A stretch of 60,013 nt of DNA, taken from NCBI RefSeq assembly GCF_024054175.1, contig NZ_JAMXLA010000001.1, positions 288,386 to 348,398 of the forward strand, in the 5' to 3' direction. A program made the translations under genes and the position numbers. Shown piece after piece: positions 19,146 through 27,392 of this stretch. Positions within the stretch are counted from its first letter, which is position 1. The number at the start of each line of letters is the position of its first letter. The notes below the pieces were generated by a model that made no database searches, was not told where the DNA came from, and was given only the letters and a program-made list of their open reading frames with translations. Source of the stretch: Flavobacterium sp. NRK1. Lineage in GTDB: Bacteria > Bacteroidota > Bacteroidia > Flavobacteriales > Flavobacteriaceae.

Positions 19146-19676
19146 TTATTGTTGAATAAATTGCAGATGCGCTACAAGTTTTACCTCTTCGCTTACCGTA
19201 AGGCCGCCGCCTTCTATTACAGCATTCCAGTTAAGTCCAAATTCTTTGCGCATTAAAGCTCCTGTAACTTCAAGCCCCAGTTTTGTATTGCCATAACCAT
19301 CTGTTGCCTGTCCGCCATATTCAGCCTTAAACTCTACCGTTTTGGTTGTTTCTTTCATGGTAAGTTCCGCTGTGATAGTGTAGTCATCATCACTAACCTG
19401 CTTTATAGATGTAGATTTTATAACTATATCGGGATACTTATCTGTTTCAAAAAATTCCGGACTTCTAAGATGTCCATCGCGTTGCTCATTATTAGTATTG
19501 ATGCTGGAAGCCTTAATAGTTAAATTAATTTCGCCTCCTTCAAATGTATCCTCAGGAGTTGTTGCTTCGCCCGTAAACTCTTTAAAAGAACCCGTAACTG
19601 TAGAAATAACAAGGTGCTTTACCTTAAATTGTATTTCAGAATGTGCGTTATCAATAACCCATTTTTTTGTAGACAT
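19146..19676 (-). CDS. YceI family protein, no signal peptide
   Basis: YceI proteins are lipocalin-like beta barrels that bind long isoprenoid or lipid molecules. The diagnostic start WVIDNAHSEIQFKVKHLVIS, GSFKEFTGEA and the late ALMRKEFGLNWN are all present, with 176 residues. No signal peptide is seen, so this copy is probably cytoplasmic, unlike the lipoprotein YceI at 44444-45124. Its ATG is preceded by AT-rich DNA without a clean promoter match. It leads the two-gene unit yceI-doxX. Confidence 0.93.
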   Translation of the reverse strand: MSTKKWVIDNAHSEIQFKVKHLVISTVTGSFKEFTGEATTPEDTFEGGEINLTIKASSINTNNEQRDGHLRSPEFFETDKYPDIVIKSTSIKQVSDDDYTITAELTMKETTKTVEFKAEYGGQATDGYGNTKLGLEVTGALMRKEFGLNWNAVIEGGGLTVSEEVKLVAHLQFIQQ

Positions 19677-19756
19677 AGTATATAAGATTTGGTTTATCTT
19701 ATAAAGTTAGGAAATGTGCTACAGACAGAAGTTAAAATTATGTGAACAATAGGTTT

Positions 19757-20980
19757 TTACAAGACTTTTTTCTTTTTTAGGTTTGGTAGAAACATTGCTA
19801 TAACGCCTATAAGGGGTAAATATGCACATATAGAATAAACATATTCTATACCATTATGATCGGCAATGTTGCCTAATAATGCCGAACCAAGTCCGCCCAT
19901 ACCAAAAGCGAAACCATAAAACAACCCCGACACCATACCCAGTTTTTTAGGCAGCAACTCCTGCGCATATACTAATATTGCAGGAAATGCCGATGCAAGC
20001 AATGTACCTATTATTACAGAAAGTATACTTGTCCAGAAAAGATTAGCATGTGGGAGCATCAAAGCGAAAGGCGCAACTCCCAGCACAGAGAACCATATAA
20101 CATATTTACGTCCAAATTTATCTCCCAGCGGTCCTCCCAAAAGTGTACCTATAGCTAATGAAAGCAAAAAAAGGAATAAATAAAACTGTGCTCCCTGGAT
20201 GGTAAGGCTAAACTTAGCCATAAGGTAAAATGTAAAATAGCTTGTAATACTTGCTATATAAAAATACTTTGAAAAAATAAGTACCAGTAGAATAATTACA
20301 GATACTATTATTCTTGTGGGCGATACATCGGGTAATACAATATCTTTTTTCTTTCCGTAATTCAGGCTAAGGTGATTATGGTACCATTTGCCTATTCGCC
20401 ATAATACTGAAAGCGCTAATAAAGCCGCTACAGCAAACCATATTATATAATGCTGATCGTTTGGCACTACAATCCACGCTACTAAAAGCGGGCCAATAGC
20501 TGTACCCATATTACCACCTATCTGAAAAATAGATTGTGCCAGCCCTCTTCTGCCTCCCGATGCAAGATAAGATACCCTTGAAGCTTCAGGATGAAAAATA
20601 GATGAACCAATACCTACCAGTATTACCGATAATAATATAATTTCAAAGCTTGAAGCATACGACAGTAATATTATACCTGATAGCGTAAAAAGCATACCAT
20701 ACATTTTAGAATAAGGCTTAGGATTTTTATCAGTATAAAAGCCAACAAACGGCTGAAGCAGTGAAGCCGCCATTTGATATGAAAAAGTAATAAATCCTAT
20801 TTGGGTAAAAGTAAGATTGTATTTATCTTTAAGTATGGGGTAAGATGCCGGAATTACTGCCTGCAGCAAATCGTTAAGCAAGTGTGCTACTGCAATAGAA
20901 AAAAGTATAGAATACACTGTTTTTTGAACTGCATCCTGTTTATGGTCTTCGCTTACTATAGCGGTTGCATTATTTTTCAT
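19757..20980 (-). CDS. MFS efflux transporter, fosmidomycin-resistance (Fsr) type
   Basis: This is a 12-helix major facilitator in the inner membrane, 407 residues from the start I chose (MKNNATAIVSED). A longer start at 21016 would overlap the upstream gene by 28 bases; the chosen one leaves an 8-base gap. The sequence AHLLNDLLQAVIPASYPILK and the motif FVGFYTDKNPKPYS, then GIGSSIFHPEASR, match the Fsr subfamily of drug exporters. The real substrate is unknown. It is probably co-transcribed with the AEC transporter gene upstream. Confidence 0.9.
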   Translation of the reverse strand: MKNNATAIVSEDHKQDAVQKTVYSILFSIAVAHLLNDLLQAVIPASYPILKDKYNLTFTQIGFITFSYQMAASLLQPFVGFYTDKNPKPYSKMYGMLFTLSGIILLSYASSFEIILLSVILVGIGSSIFHPEASRVSYLASGGRRGLAQSIFQIGGNMGTAIGPLLVAWIVVPNDQHYIIWFAVAALLALSVLWRIGKWYHNHLSLNYGKKKDIVLPDVSPTRIIVSVIILLVLIFSKYFYIASITSYFTFYLMAKFSLTIQGAQFYLFLFLLSLAIGTLLGGPLGDKFGRKYVIWFSVLGVAPFALMLPHANLFWTSILSVIIGTLLASAFPAILVYAQELLPKKLGMVSGLFYGFAFGMGGLGSALLGNIADHNGIEYVYSICAYLPLIGVIAMFLPNLKKKKVL

Positions 20981-20988
20981 TGTAAAAA

Positions 20989-21900
20989 TTAAAAAGTATT
21001 TAATATATAATACCAAATTGCAAGCGTAGCAAAAGATAGCGGTATTCCAACCCCTATCATCATTCCGGCAAGTTTTGGTTTTAGTCCGTATGCAGATGCC
21101 AGTATGGCGGCTGTAATCATGGGTGCCATAGCCGCTTCCATTAGCGACACATTAATTTCCTGATCGCTTTGCCCTAAGATAATTTTGTAGAGCACAAAAA
21201 GTATAGCAGGCATAAGTATCAGTTTATAAAAAAGCCCGAGTGAAAGAAATCCCCAATGCCTGTTGCGGCGTTGTATTTTAATCTGCATACCTACCGCAAC
21301 CAAGGCTACCGGTGTAACAGTAGATCCCAGTTTTTGTAAAACAGGCTGAAAGATAGCTGCAAAATCTGTATCGCAAATATTCATTATCGCTCCGGCAAAA
21401 AATGCCAGAAAGGGAGGAAATAAAAGTATTTTTTTCAAGATTTCTAATACTCCTGCACTTCCTTTAGAATAGGAAGCGGCAACTATAATTCCTAATGTTG
21501 CCATAACTACAAAAGTGCCGGGCTGATCGGTAATAATAGCAGTTTCCAATCCTTTTTTACCATATAAAGCTTCAATTATTGGAAAGCCTACAAAAGATGT
21601 ATTTCCTAATCCCGCAGTAAGCACCAGGCAGCCTATAAGTTTTTTAGACCATCCGAGCCATTTACCCAAACCACCAAAAAGCAGCCAGGCAAATAGAAAA
21701 CCTATCCAGGCAACACCTAACGGATAAAGCAGTTTTGTGGTTACTTCAATTTTAGGAATATAATATAAAGCGAGTGCAGGAAGCGAAATGTAAATAACAA
21801 AGTTATTAAGCGCCATATGTCCGTTTGCAGGAACAGCTTTAATACGGCTTAGGGCTACCCCTGCCAGGAGGCAGATAAATATCAGAATAATGCTATCCAT
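20989..21900 (-). CDS. AEC family transporter (auxin efflux carrier-like)
   Basis: This 303-residue protein has about ten transmembrane helices with the two-halved AEC/BASS-like arrangement. GLGNTSFVGFPIIEALYG in the first half is the conserved broken helix that binds substrate, and MEAAMAPMITAAILASAYGL is its counterpart in the second half. AEC members export or import small organic anions such as malate, malonate or indole acids. Neighbouring genes do not identify the substrate. It is followed 8 bases later by the Fsr-like MFS gene. Confidence 0.9.
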   Translation of the reverse strand: MDSIILIFICLLAGVALSRIKAVPANGHMALNNFVIYISLPALALYYIPKIEVTTKLLYPLGVAWIGFLFAWLLFGGLGKWLGWSKKLIGCLVLTAGLGNTSFVGFPIIEALYGKKGLETAIITDQPGTFVVMATLGIIVAASYSKGSAGVLEILKKILLFPPFLAFFAGAIMNICDTDFAAIFQPVLQKLGSTVTPVALVAVGMQIKIQRRNRHWGFLSLGLFYKLILMPAILFVLYKIILGQSDQEINVSLMEAAMAPMITAAILASAYGLKPKLAGMMIGVGIPLSFATLAIWYYILNTF

Positions 21901-21937
21901 TAAATATGCAGGAGGTAATGTATTCTTAAAAGTTGCC

Positions 21938-21945
21938 CAAATTTA
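21938..21945 (-). promoter_or_regulatory. Promoter -7 element of the AEC-MFS pair
   Basis: On the minus strand this reads TAAATTTG, an exact -7 match, 37 bases before the AEC ATG. No well-spaced TTG is found upstream. Confidence 0.45.
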
Positions 21946-22035
21946 CAGCTACATCGGCAAAACGTGAAATATTTACACACAAATATTTATGCTCTAAAAA
22001 AGTTTTAACTACTAAACATAATGATAATAATATAT

Positions 22036-22065
22036 TTGGAGATATTGAAAACTTGCCTATATTTG
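22036..22065 (+). promoter_or_regulatory. Promoter of the Rrf2 regulator gene
   Basis: TTG at 22036-22038, 19 bases and TATATTTG at 22058-22065 form a perfect Bacteroidota promoter. The ATG at 22085 follows a 19-base leader. Confidence 0.8.
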
Positions 22066-22084
22066 TAACACAAATTATTACAGT

Positions 22085-22492
22085 ATGATTTCAGGCAAAT
22101 TTGCAATCACTTTGCATATACTTTCGTTGCTTTCAAAGCATCCGGAAGAGTTCCTGTCGTCTGAATATTTGGCAGGCAGTATGAATATTAATGCCGTACT
22201 GGTACGCAAGGAAATTGCAAACCTGAAAAAACATAATATGGTAGAAAGCCGTGAAGGCAAATATGGCGGAACACGCTTGCTTAAACCTGCTACCGAAATT
22301 ACACTTAAAGATATATTCTGCATGACGTTTGAAACGGTTCATTTGGGCTACGCAAAAAATGACCCTAATCCTAACTGTCCGGTTGGGAAAGAGATAAACA
22401 ATAATCTTAACGATTTATACAAAAACATAAACCAAAACATTAGCAGTCATTTAGAGAAAATATCACTTCTTGACTTTACAAAAGAATTTTAA
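22085..22492 (+). CDS. Rrf2 family transcriptional regulator (YwnA-like)
   Basis: This 135-residue protein has the Rrf2 winged helix at the N-terminus: KFAITLHILSLLSKHPEEFL, SSEYLAGSMNINAVLVRKEI as recognition region and KYGGTRLLKPATEITLKDIF. The three clustered cysteines that hold the Fe-S centre in IscR/NsrR are absent; only two separate Cys occur (FCMTF and NCPVGKE). This places it with the YwnA-type, possibly thiol-sensing, regulators. The NAD(P)-binding gene 54 bases downstream is its likely target, as in the ywnA-ywnB pair of Bacillus. Confidence 0.92.
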   Translation: MISGKFAITLHILSLLSKHPEEFLSSEYLAGSMNINAVLVRKEIANLKKHNMVESREGKYGGTRLLKPATEITLKDIFCMTFETVHLGYAKNDPNPNCPVGKEINNNLNDLYKNINQNISSHLEKISLLDFTKEF

Positions 22493-22546
22493 AAATTTTT
22501 TACATAAAACTGTCACTTTTTTTATTACATATAATTTCTTACACTT

Positions 22547-23194
22547 ATGAAAATAGCCATTATTGGAGCCACAGGTTTTTTAGGCTCAAACCTAGTAAAA
22601 GAGTTCTCCTCAAGAGGACACGAAATCACTGCCATTTCCAGAAATTCATCTGATGATGTACCTGAAAATGTAACTGTTGTAAAAGCAGATATTTTTAACA
22701 CCGATGCTTTAGCTAATGTTTTAAAAGGTCATGACGCTATAGTTAGTGCTTATAACCCAGGCTGGACAAACCCCGATATTTATGACGATTTCATGAAGGG
22801 TTCTGCATCTTTACAGCAAGCTGTAAAGCAATCGGGCGTTAAGCGTTATATTACTATTGGTGGTGCAGGTAGCCTATACATAGCCCCAGAGAAACAGCTT
22901 GTTGACACACCTGAATTTCCTAAAGAGTATTATGCTGGCGCATCTGCCGCAAGAGATTATCTTACAATTCTTAAACAAGAAAAAGATATTGACTGGGTAT
23001 TTTTTAGCCCGGCTATCGAAATGCATCAGGGAATCACTACAGGCCGTACAGGTAAATACCGTTTAGGACTGGAAAACCCTGTATTTGATGAAAACAAACG
23101 CAGTATTTTATCGGGTGAAGATTTGGCTGTTGTACTTGCCGATGAAGTAGAAAACCCTAAACACCATCAACAACGATTTACAGCAGCATACTAA
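22547..23194 (+). CDS. NAD(P)-binding oxidoreductase, NmrA/YwnB-like
   Basis: This is a short-chain atypical Rossmann protein of 215 residues. The dinucleotide loop is IAIIGATGFLGSNLVKEF at the N-terminus, followed by strand 2 ITAISRN and the acid-containing VVKADIF. It lacks the classical YxxxK catalytic pair at the expected place, as in NmrA/BlvrB-like NADPH-binding proteins. It sits directly downstream of an Rrf2 regulator, suggesting induction by an electrophile, disulfide or redox signal. A hairpin terminator follows. Confidence 0.9.
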   Translation: MKIAIIGATGFLGSNLVKEFSSRGHEITAISRNSSDDVPENVTVVKADIFNTDALANVLKGHDAIVSAYNPGWTNPDIYDDFMKGSASLQQAVKQSGVKRYITIGGAGSLYIAPEKQLVDTPEFPKEYYAGASAARDYLTILKQEKDIDWVFFSPAIEMHQGITTGRTGKYRLGLENPVFDENKRSILSGEDLAVVLADEVENPKHHQQRFTAAY

Positions 23195-23231
23195 TTATTA
23201 GTACATTACTAACTATAAGTAAGTAATATAT

Positions 23232-23266
23232 AAAGCTCCTCTGTTTATAGCAGCAGGGGCTTTTAT
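23232..23266 (+). terminator. Terminator after the NAD(P)-binding gene
   Basis: AAAGCTCC pairs with GGGGCTTT (one wobble), with CTG/CAG extending the stem near the loop, followed by T. It ends the Rrf2-oxidoreductase unit. Confidence 0.75.
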
Positions 23267-23329
23267 TTATATAATTGGTGGCTAAAAAACCAGAGAAAAA
23301 CCTTAATTTTACTTCTCTAATTAATTAAC

Positions 23330-24415
23330 GTGGATAAGCCTAAAGCCCAAAAAACTGCATTGCATGAAGTAGATGGCATCAGCCGTCCGGAAAGCATCAG
23401 CAGGTCATCTATAGAACATGTAACCCGACTGAGGAAAAAACAGCCTACAGCACAGGAACTTGTAAACGGCATACTCGCCGGAGATAAAACTGCTCTGAGC
23501 CGTTCCATTACTCTTGTGGAAAGTACAAATCCGTCACATCTTGAAAAGGCTAATGATGTTATAAATCAGTGCCTGCCGCATGCCGATAAATCATTACGCG
23601 TAGGTATTACAGGTGTACCGGGTGTAGGCAAAAGTACTTTTATTGAAGCTTTTGGAAAACATCTTACTTCTTTAGGCAGAAAAGTTGCTGTACTGGCAGT
23701 AGATCCCAGCAGTTCGTTATCACACGGAAGCATATTGGGCGATAAAACCCGAATGGAAGAACTGGTTAAAGATGAAAATGCTTATATACGTCCATCTGCA
23801 TCCGGAGATACATTAGGCGGAGTGGCACGTAAAACCCGTGAGGCTATTATTTTATGCGAGGCCTGTGGTTTTGATACTATAATTATAGAAACTGTGGGTG
23901 TAGGTCAAAGTGAAACGGCTGTACACAGTATGGTAGATTTTTTTCTGCTGCTTAAAATTGCCGGTGCCGGCGATGAGCTTCAGGGTATTAAACGCGGTAT
24001 TATGGAAATGGCCGATTTAATAGTTATCAATAAAGCCGATGGCGACAACATCAAAAAAGCAAAACTCGCCAAAACCGAATTTAACAGGGCATTGCATTTA
24101 TTTCCGGCTAAAAATTCAGGATGGCAGCCCAAAGTAACAACCTGCAGTGCCATAACGCATGATGGTGTAGCCGATGTATGGCAAATAATTAATGAGTATT
24201 TTGACTTAACAAAAAATAATGGTTTTTTTGGTCTGCGCCGAAGCGAACAAAACAGTTACTGGCTTAAAGAAACCATTAATGAGCAGTTAAAGAATAATTT
24301 TTACAGCCGTGAAGATATAGCTGCTTTGCTGAAGCAAAATAAAAAAGCGGTGCAAAATAACGAAATTTCGCCTTTTGCAGCCGCAACTATTTTATTGAAG
24401 AAGTATTTTGAGTAA
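23330..24415 (+). CDS. meaB: Methylmalonyl-CoA mutase-associated GTPase MeaB
   Basis: MeaB is the G-protein chaperone that gates coenzyme-B12 loading and protects methylmalonyl-CoA mutase. The P-loop GVPGVGKS is at residues 95-102 in a GITGVPGVGKSTF context. Later motifs are AVDPSSSLSHGSILGDKTRM, the switch region IIETVGVGQSE and the guanine-specificity NKAD. The start codon is GTG and the length, 361 residues, is slightly long because of a basic N-terminal extension. The mutase genes are not in the window; the adenosyltransferase at 10484-11056 belongs to the same pathway. Confidence 0.96.
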   Translation: MDKPKAQKTALHEVDGISRPESISRSSIEHVTRLRKKQPTAQELVNGILAGDKTALSRSITLVESTNPSHLEKANDVINQCLPHADKSLRVGITGVPGVGKSTFIEAFGKHLTSLGRKVAVLAVDPSSSLSHGSILGDKTRMEELVKDENAYIRPSASGDTLGGVARKTREAIILCEACGFDTIIIETVGVGQSETAVHSMVDFFLLLKIAGAGDELQGIKRGIMEMADLIVINKADGDNIKKAKLAKTEFNRALHLFPAKNSGWQPKVTTCSAITHDGVADVWQIINEYFDLTKNNGFFGLRRSEQNSYWLKETINEQLKNNFYSREDIAALLKQNKKAVQNNEISPFAAATILLKKYFE

Positions 24416-24417
24416 GT

Positions 24418-24516
24418 TTGTCTTTTCATTGCGACAATAGAAGGAATCTATATTAAAATGATACCATTTACTTTTTGAGATTCTTCGACTTCGCTTCGCT
24501 GCGCTCGGAATGACAA
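24418..24516. repeat. Imperfect palindromic intergenic element
   Basis: The segment has matching ends in inverted orientation. TTCATTGCG near 24425 faces GGAATGACA near 24508, and GAAGGAATCT (24440-24449) faces AGATTCTTC (24478-24486). The right arm also holds the GC-rich word CTTCGCTTCGCTGCGCTCGG, whose composition stands out from the AT-rich surroundings. It fills the gap between two convergent genes. The look is that of a small dispersed REP/MITE-like element; no second copy is in this window. Confidence 0.6.
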
Positions 24517-24530
24517 GAGTGTGTATAACT

Positions 24531-24761
24531 TTATTGCTTTTCGTAACGTTCTACTTCCCTATCGTAGAAATTATTGGCAGCTTCAATAAGTCCTTCCATT
24601 TCAGCATTAAGTTCATTTTCATCAAGATCTTCCGGTTCTTCCATAAACTCAACCTCATCATCTTTAAGGTTAATTATAAAACGCGGATAATCTAAATGTA
24701 TAATAAAGATATCATCCGGATAATCTGTATTATCAGCCAGTACAAATTTTGGTAATTCCAT
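24531..24761 (-). CDS. Small acidic conserved protein
   Basis: This 76-residue, very acidic cytoplasmic protein starts MELPKFVLADNTDYPDDIFI and contains LDYPRFIINLKDDEVEFME followed by a helical, Glu-rich C-terminal half. It resembles small proteins present in many flavobacteria, but I know no function. The start is the first ATG after the divergent AT-rich gap. There is no signal peptide or membrane segment. Confidence 0.75.
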   Translation of the reverse strand: MELPKFVLADNTDYPDDIFIIHLDYPRFIINLKDDEVEFMEEPEDLDENELNAEMEGLIEAANNFYDREVERYEKQ

Positions 24762-24844
24762 ATATAGTCAAAAGTTTTAAAGTCGTAAATCTAATTGTGT
24801 GTCATTTTAACCGAAACGACAAAACGCATATAATTACTTCAGAT

Positions 24845-26227
24845 TTAAGGTTTCCCTTCTTCTTCAATAAATCTACCCGTTAAATAATTAAAGCGAAGAT
24901 ACAAAAATATTGCAGCAACGGTAAGCCCTGCCAGCAGTCCTATCCATATACCTGTAGCTTTTAGTTCGGTATAAACACCAAGATAAAGCGATATAGGGAA
25001 ACCTACTACCCAATACGCAAAAAAAGTAATAATTGTAGGGATTTTTACATCCTGCAACCCGCGAAGAGCACCCAGTACTACAACCTGTATCCCGTCGCTT
25101 ATCTGGAAAATAGCTGCAACAATTAATAAGTTTGCAGCAACAGCAATAACTTCTGTATTATCAGCCAACTGAGTTACATCTTTCATATTTAAGAACAGAT
25201 GCGGCAAGTACTTATGAAATGCAATAAACAGTATTGCAAAAACTATTTCCAGCAATATAGCCAGTAAAAATATTGAGCGTGCTACAATTTTGAGTCGTTT
25301 AAAATCTTTAAGCCCTTTTTGATTACCCACCCTTATCATAGCCGCAACACTAAGCCCCATGGCAAACATGAAGGTCATAGAAGCAAGGCTTAATGCAATC
25401 TGATTAGCAGCCTGCTCGGTTTTACCTAATGAACCCGAAAGCCATACTGCACAGGTAAAAAGAGCCACTTCAAAAAGCATCTGCATAGAAGATGGTATGC
25501 CAAGGTCTGAGATCTTTTTAAGTATGCTCCTTTTAATATCTTTAAAACTAAAATTGCTGAAATACACTTTTAGTTTTTCATTACTGCTTAAAATGTAGTG
25601 CATATAAATTACCAGGAATATCCTTGAGGCAACAGTACCCAATGCGGCCCCAATAATTCCCATTTCAGGGAAGATCCATACTCCGTAAATAAGCAGGTAG
25701 TTAACAACTATATTAATTATGTTAGATATAATTACCGCATACATAGCATATTTGGTTAACGATAATCCGTCGGCAAATTGTTTATAGGCCTGAAAAATTA
25801 CCATAGGCAATAACGAAAAGGCTACCCAATCTACATACGGAGCTGCCAATACAACAACTTCTTCGGGCTGCCCCATAAGATGCATTAAAGGTTTGGCTAC
25901 CCACACAATACCAAAAAGCATAATACCCAGCACAACACATAAAAGCAGGCCATGATGAAAATAAGATCTCACTTTTTGTATATCCTTTTCGGCATCTGCC
26001 TGTGCTACTATAGGCGTAATTGCAGTAGAAAACCCTATACCTACAGATATAGCAACAAATACCATACTATTACCAAGTGAAGCTGCTGCAAGCTGGGCAG
26101 CGCCAAGCTTACCAACCATAATATTATCTACAATACCGGTTATGGTGTGCCCTAACATTCCTAATATAACAGGATATGCCAAACGAATGTTTGCCCTAAA
26201 CTCATTAAAATAAACCGATAAATTCAC
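24845..26227 (-). CDS. MATE family multidrug efflux transporter
   Basis: This is a 12-helix cation-coupled exporter of the NorM/MATE type. AYPVILGMLGHTITGIVDNIMVG at the N-terminus (split over helix 1) and the second-half counterpart LGIPSSMQMLFEVALFTCAV are typical. The longest frame begins with TTG at 26245, but that codon lies inside an exact -7 promoter box, so I place the start at the GTG at 26227 (460 residues, MNLSVYFNEF). The start remains uncertain. Substrates cannot be predicted. Confidence 0.88.
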   Translation of the reverse strand: MNLSVYFNEFRANIRLAYPVILGMLGHTITGIVDNIMVGKLGAAQLAAASLGNSMVFVAISVGIGFSTAITPIVAQADAEKDIQKVRSYFHHGLLLCVVLGIMLFGIVWVAKPLMHLMGQPEEVVVLAAPYVDWVAFSLLPMVIFQAYKQFADGLSLTKYAMYAVIISNIINIVVNYLLIYGVWIFPEMGIIGAALGTVASRIFLVIYMHYILSSNEKLKVYFSNFSFKDIKRSILKKISDLGIPSSMQMLFEVALFTCAVWLSGSLGKTEQAANQIALSLASMTFMFAMGLSVAAMIRVGNQKGLKDFKRLKIVARSIFLLAILLEIVFAILFIAFHKYLPHLFLNMKDVTQLADNTEVIAVAANLLIVAAIFQISDGIQVVVLGALRGLQDVKIPTIITFFAYWVVGFPISLYLGVYTELKATGIWIGLLAGLTVAAIFLYLRFNYLTGRFIEEEGKP

Positions 26228-26242
26228 TGTGGAGATTTTTTG

Positions 26243-26250
26243 CAAAGGTA
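26243..26250 (-). promoter_or_regulatory. Promoter -7 element of the MATE gene
   Basis: On the minus strand this reads TACCTTTG. It overlaps the furthest upstream TTG start of the MATE frame, which makes that start unlikely. No matching -33 TTG is visible. Confidence 0.45.
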
Positions 26251-26421
26251 CTGAGAAGGTTTTATAATAAAATTCTTTGACCTAAAAACTTTAAAATCAA
26301 AATATTACAGATAAACATATCTATTTTATGAATTATTTACAACTAATTAACAATTTGTTGGATTTTTTAATAAGAAACGCATACTAATTTTACTCCACTA
26401 ACAAATTGAATTGAGAAGATT

Positions 26422-26937
26422 ATGAAAATTGCAAGTAAATTAAAAGGAACACTATTAGCAGCAGCACTTATCCTTGGCGGTACAGCATGTGCACAGGAAG
26501 GAGCTTCTTCTTCAGACGGGTATGATCAGGGATTTCGTCTTGGTTTTGGTGTTAACGCCGGAGTAACAACGGGCGATTATTTTAACTGGTCATTAGGTGG
26601 GGATGTAAGACTGCAATATGACATGAGTATGAGAACATCTTTAACACTAACTACAGGTTATACTCATCTTTTTGGTGACGATAATGTGCCTGATCTTGGA
26701 TTTATTCCTGTAAAAGCGGGTTTTAAAGCCTTTGTGTGGGAAGACCGTTTTTACGTGCTTGGTGAGGCAGGAGCAGGTTTTGCTGTAACCAATGATTATA
26801 ACGAAACTGCCTTTATATGGGCTCCCGGTATTGGATATGCTAATGAGGTTATTGACATTAGCCTTAGATACGAGGGAATGACCGATTTTAATGCCGACCA
26901 GATTGCATTGCGACTTGCTTATGGCTTTAAATTATAA
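26422..26937 (+). CDS. Outer-membrane beta-barrel-like exported protein
   Basis: The protein has a signal peptide (MKIASKLKGTLLAAALILGG...) and a mature part of about 145 residues with alternating polar and aromatic/hydrophobic residues, Gly-rich turns and a terminal LRLAYGFKL strand. This fits a small eight-stranded barrel of the OmpA/porin-like families. GTACAQ could be read as a poor lipobox but is better as a signal peptidase I site. The role is unknown; it is a single-gene unit with a terminator. Confidence 0.8.
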   Translation: MKIASKLKGTLLAAALILGGTACAQEGASSSDGYDQGFRLGFGVNAGVTTGDYFNWSLGGDVRLQYDMSMRTSLTLTTGYTHLFGDDNVPDLGFIPVKAGFKAFVWEDRFYVLGEAGAGFAVTNDYNETAFIWAPGIGYANEVIDISLRYEGMTDFNADQIALRLAYGFKL

Positions 26938-26966
26938 CCCAATAACCTAAGTTCAAAACTAACCTT

Positions 26967-26998
26967 AAAACCTGCATTACAATAACGCAGGTTTTTTT
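26967..26998 (+). terminator. Terminator of the barrel-like protein gene
   Basis: AAAACCTGC pairs with GCAGGTTTT, with a partial TTA/TAA inner pair, and is followed by T. The T run merges into the -7 box of the next gene. Confidence 0.85.
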
Positions 26999-27005
26999 AC
27001 TTTTG
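26998..27005 (+). promoter_or_regulatory. Promoter -7 element of the receiver-like gene
   Basis: TACTTTTG is an exact -7 match, 20 bases before the ATG at 27026, and directly abuts the upstream terminator. The -33 region is inside the hairpin and has no TTG. Confidence 0.45.
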
Positions 27006-27025
27006 TAATATCCAACACATTAGGC

Positions 27026-27355
27026 ATGAAAATATTTATTATTGACTGGACCAAAGAACATACTACACCTCTTATAGATTACTGTAAAAAAAAGACTGAC
27101 GTTGTTGGTATAGAGCTTAATGATGGTGCCGAAGCCTACAGAAAAACAGGCATACTGAAGCCCGATGTTATTGTAATAAACTACGCTAATAAACCATCAC
27201 ATGGGCGGCAGACAGCAGACAGTATACGTAAGCGTAAAACAACATCGCAGACTCCCATTTATTTTATTGATGGTGCCGAAGATGAAAATGAAATGGCAGA
27301 ACACATTGGAATATGCCTTTCGCAGGAAGAACTGCAGGATTTGCTTGAAGATTAG
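27026..27355 (+). CDS. Receiver-like protein lacking the phosphoacceptor Asp
   Basis: This 109-residue protein follows the alternating strand-helix plan of response-regulator receivers: IFIIDWTKE (strand 1 with one acidic residue), GIELNDGAEAY, KPDVIVINYANKPSHGRQTA and TPIYFIDGAED. Where a receiver has its phosphoacceptor Asp there is Asn52 (IVIN), and only one of the usual acidic pair is left at the strand-1 end. It may be a pseudo-receiver signalling by binding, or an unrelated Rossmann-like fold. No kinase is adjacent. I am unsure of the family. Confidence 0.7.
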   Translation: MKIFIIDWTKEHTTPLIDYCKKKTDVVGIELNDGAEAYRKTGILKPDVIVINYANKPSHGRQTADSIRKRKTTSQTPIYFIDGAEDENEMAEHIGICLSQEELQDLLED

Positions 27356-27392
27356 TTAGCTATTTATCTGCGCTACTACCAATTCAGTTTAG

